Positions 5,503-6,732 of a stretch of 6,732 nt of DNA are shown piece by piece. The notes under the pieces are model-generated. The model ran no database searches and was not told the origin of the DNA. It worked only from the letters and a program-made list of their open reading frames with translations. The stretch is from positions 1-6,732 of the forward strand of contig SKJM01000804.1 of NCBI GenBank assembly GCA_007122045.1. Reading direction: 5' to 3'. The position numbers were made by a program, and so were the translations under genes. The stretch's first letter is position 1, and each line of letters begins with the position of its first letter. Source of the stretch: Planctomycetales bacterium. Lineage in GTDB: Bacteria; Planctomycetota; Planctomycetia; Pirellulales; Thermoguttaceae.

Positions 5503-5532
5503 AAAGACAGGCTGGAAGCCTATCCCACGCAA
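5503..5532 (-). repeat. REP-like element, reversed copy 2
   Basis: This 30-base unit is identical to 5472-5501 and separated from it by one base. The 24-base core lies at 5506-5529. Because the flanking AAA and CAA are duplicated along with the core, this copy probably arose by tandem duplication of a unit rather than by an independent insertion. Confidence 0.88.
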
Positions 5533-5598
5533 TACTGTCCGACCGACGCGAAGCGCCCCCGAGACACCTCCTTCCAACCACTTTTCCCCGGACAATTC

Positions 5599-6402
5599 AT
5601 GGCCATTCAAGCGCTGTACACCGCGGCCACCGGCATGACGGCGATGGAAACGAAGCTCGACGTCATCGCCAACAACCTGGCCAACCTGGAAACGGTCGCG
5701 TTCAAGAAGGACCGCGCCAATTTCGAGGACCTGTTCTACCGGCATGAAAAGATGCCCGGCTCGGAGGACACCGCCGGCGAGTACACGCCGACGGGCATCC
5801 ACATCGGGTTGGGAACGCGGGTGCAAAGCGTGCAAAGCGACTTCATCCAAGGGGCCTTCGACCACACCGGGCGCGAACTCGACGTCGTGATCGAAGGGCC
5901 CGGCTTCTTCCAGGTGGCCGACCCCGGCGGCGATACCTACTACACGCGGGCCGGCAACTGGTCGAAGAACGCCAACGGGAACCTCGTGGTCGGCTCGGCC
6001 GGCCTGGGCCGGCTCCTCGAACCGCCGATCCCCATCCCCGAGGACGCGACCAACATCGTCATCACGCCGGAGGGGATCGTCTCGGTCCGCCAGCCGGGCA
6101 ACCAGCAGCTCGCGCAGGTCGGGCAGATTGAACTGGCCTACTTCGTCAACCCGCAAGGCCTGCTCAAGCTGGGCGAGAACCTGTACGCCGAGACCGACGC
6201 CTCGGGCGCGCCCACGCTCGGCAACCCGGGCCAGGACGGCATCGGCATGCTCCGGCAGAACTTCCTCGAGCGGTCGAACGTCGAGCCGGTGAACGAACTG
6301 ATCGACCTGATCCTCACGCAACGCGCGTTCGAGTTGAACTCGCAGGCGGTGAAGGCGGGCGACGAAGTGCTCCAAATCGTGGCCAACCTGAGGCGATTCT
6401 AA
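5599..6402 (+). CDS. flgG: Flagellar distal-rod protein FlgG
   Basis: A 267-residue distal-rod subunit (family usually about 260), exported by the flagellar type III apparatus and assembled between the proximal rod and the hook. The N-terminal D0 signature is VIANNLANLETVAFKKD (22-38), with Ala34 where glycine is usual (TVAFK for TxGFK). After it comes FEDLFYRHEKMPGSEDTAGEYTPTG (42-66), which corresponds to the FlgG-specific segment absent from FlgF and thought to make the rod straight. The mid-domain motif VIEGPGFFQV...YYTRAGNW spans 97-121. The C-terminal signature SNVEPVNELIDLILTQRAFELNSQAV (226-251) ends in LQIVANL. The ATG fits the conserved N-terminus, with only a weak GGA (5590-5592) upstream. 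It depends on the flgF promoter unless an unseen one lies in the gap. Its stop overlaps the flgA start. Confidence 0.97.
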   Translation: MAIQALYTAATGMTAMETKLDVIANNLANLETVAFKKDRANFEDLFYRHEKMPGSEDTAGEYTPTGIHIGLGTRVQSVQSDFIQGAFDHTGRELDVVIEGPGFFQVADPGGDTYYTRAGNWSKNANGNLVVGSAGLGRLLEPPIPIPEDATNIVITPEGIVSVRQPGNQQLAQVGQIELAYFVNPQGLLKLGENLYAETDASGAPTLGNPGQDGIGMLRQNFLERSNVEPVNELIDLILTQRAFELNSQAVKAGDEVLQIVANLRRF

Positions 6403-6732
6403 TGACGCATCCAAGCCAGAATGCCCGACACCTGCCGGCCGCCCTCCTGCTGCTTGCGGTGGCCTGCGCCTACGGCCCTGCCCGGGCGGCGGAAATCCGC
6501 CTGAAGCCCCAGGCGGCACCGTCCGGGGCGATGGTCACCCTGGGCGAGGTGGCCGACGTGTTCGCCGCCGATCCGGCCGAGGCCGAGCGGCTTCGCCGGA
6601 TCGAACTGTTCCCCGCGCCGGCGGCGGGCCGCGAGCGGTTCCTGCGGGCGCGCGAGCTGCACGATCTGCTCCTGCTGCGCGGGGTGAACCTGGCCGAGCA
6701 CCGTCTTTCGGGCGCCAGCCGGACGGCCATCG
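6402..6732 (+). CDS. flgA: Flagellar P-ring assembly chaperone FlgA, N-terminal part (truncated by window)
   Basis: An open frame with no stop to the end of the window; 110 residues are visible. The ATG at 6402-6404 shares its A with the flgG stop (TAATG), implying translational coupling. Residues 1-29 are a Sec signal peptide: a hydrophobic core LPAALLLLAVAC and probable cleavage after GPARA, giving a mature start at AEIRLK. This fits FlgA, a periplasmic chaperone for P-ring (FlgI) assembly around the rod. The mature part reads EIRLKPQAAPSGAMVTLGEVADVF (31-54), IELFPAP (67-73), LRARELHDLLLLRGVNL (81-97) and HRLSGAS (100-106), the usual N-terminal pattern of FlgA (SAF-like). Position after flgF-flgG agrees. 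Cys22 lies in LAVAC, a poor lipobox, so signal peptidase I is preferred. Confidence 0.87.
   Translation, partial: MTHPSQNARHLPAALLLLAVACAYGPARAAEIRLKPQAAPSGAMVTLGEVADVFAADPAEAERLRRIELFPAPAAGRERFLRARELHDLLLLRGVNLAEHRLSGASRTAI

Larger units (their letters stand above)
5366..5598. other. flgF-flgG intergenic gap occupied by a REP/BIME-like cluster
   Basis: A 233-base non-coding gap, unusually long inside a flagellar operon, which here is otherwise compact (flgG and flgA overlap). Its centre, 5416-5532, is made of related palindromic repeats in both orientations, listed separately. The flanks (5366-5415 and 5533-5598) hold no recognisable gene or promoter; in particular, no second -24/-12 or sigma-28 box was found before flgG. 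The forward copy can pair with either reversed copy over 24 perfect base pairs. In a read-through transcript this would make a very stable hairpin downstream of flgF. The layout suggests insertion of a mobile repeat unit between two originally closer genes. Confidence 0.75.

Noticed and set aside
5416..5532. Remnant insertion sequence or attachment site
   Set aside because: There is no transposase fragment and no target-site duplication around the cluster; the short palindromic GTGG-footed units fit a REP/BIME better.
6402..6490. FlgA as a lipoprotein (Cys22 in LAVAC)
   Set aside because: The -3 position is Ala rather than Leu/Val/Ile, and a good signal peptidase I site (ARA before AEIRL) follows, as expected for a periplasmic chaperone.
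5221..6519. Minus-strand 432-residue frame crossing flgG and the REP cluster
   Set aside because: It spans non-coding repeats and is antisense to flgF, flgG and flgA, with a low-complexity product.

Overview
The window reads as a GC-rich bacterial chromosome segment, most likely from a planctomycete (Pirellulales-like). This is inferred from three things: a Ser/Thr kinase with the N-terminal helical domain common in that phylum, the style of the FlgF/FlgG/FlgA proteins, and interspersed repeats of a kind familiar from those genomes. Every supportable gene is on the + strand. No RNA gene, CRISPR array or complete insertion sequence was found.

Left part (1-1044). The window opens inside a perfect 30-bp tandem repeat (3.3 copies visible). 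About 470 bases with no convincing gene follow. Next comes a small helical protein of unknown function (571-855), then a 189-base gap with four consecutive inverted repeats.

Middle (1045-4363). A 502-residue protein joins an intact Hanks-type Ser/Thr kinase to a C-terminal receiver-like domain that lacks the phosphoryl-accepting residues (a pseudo-receiver). A near-consensus sigma-70 promoter overlapping the kinase stop codon drives a classical thioredoxin (trxA). A 394-residue alanine/arginine/glutamate-rich coiled-coil protein of unknown function follows.

Right part (4364-6732). This is the start of a flagellar rod and P-ring operon: flgF, flgG, then flgA, cut by the window edge. A textbook sigma-54 (-24/-12) promoter lies 62 bases (predicted start site to ATG) upstream of flgF, so the operon is probably under RpoN and an enhancer-binding activator. 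FlgF and FlgG build the rod in the periplasm, and FlgA chaperones P-ring assembly around it. flgG and flgA overlap by one base. In contrast, flgF and flgG are separated by 233 bases holding a REP/BIME-like cluster: one forward, one partial and two reversed copies of a 24-bp palindromic element. It can fold into a 24-bp perfect stem inside the operon message.

The points most worth a second look are the kinase/pseudo-receiver fusion, the sigma-54 promoter with its leader hairpin, and the intra-operonic REP cluster.
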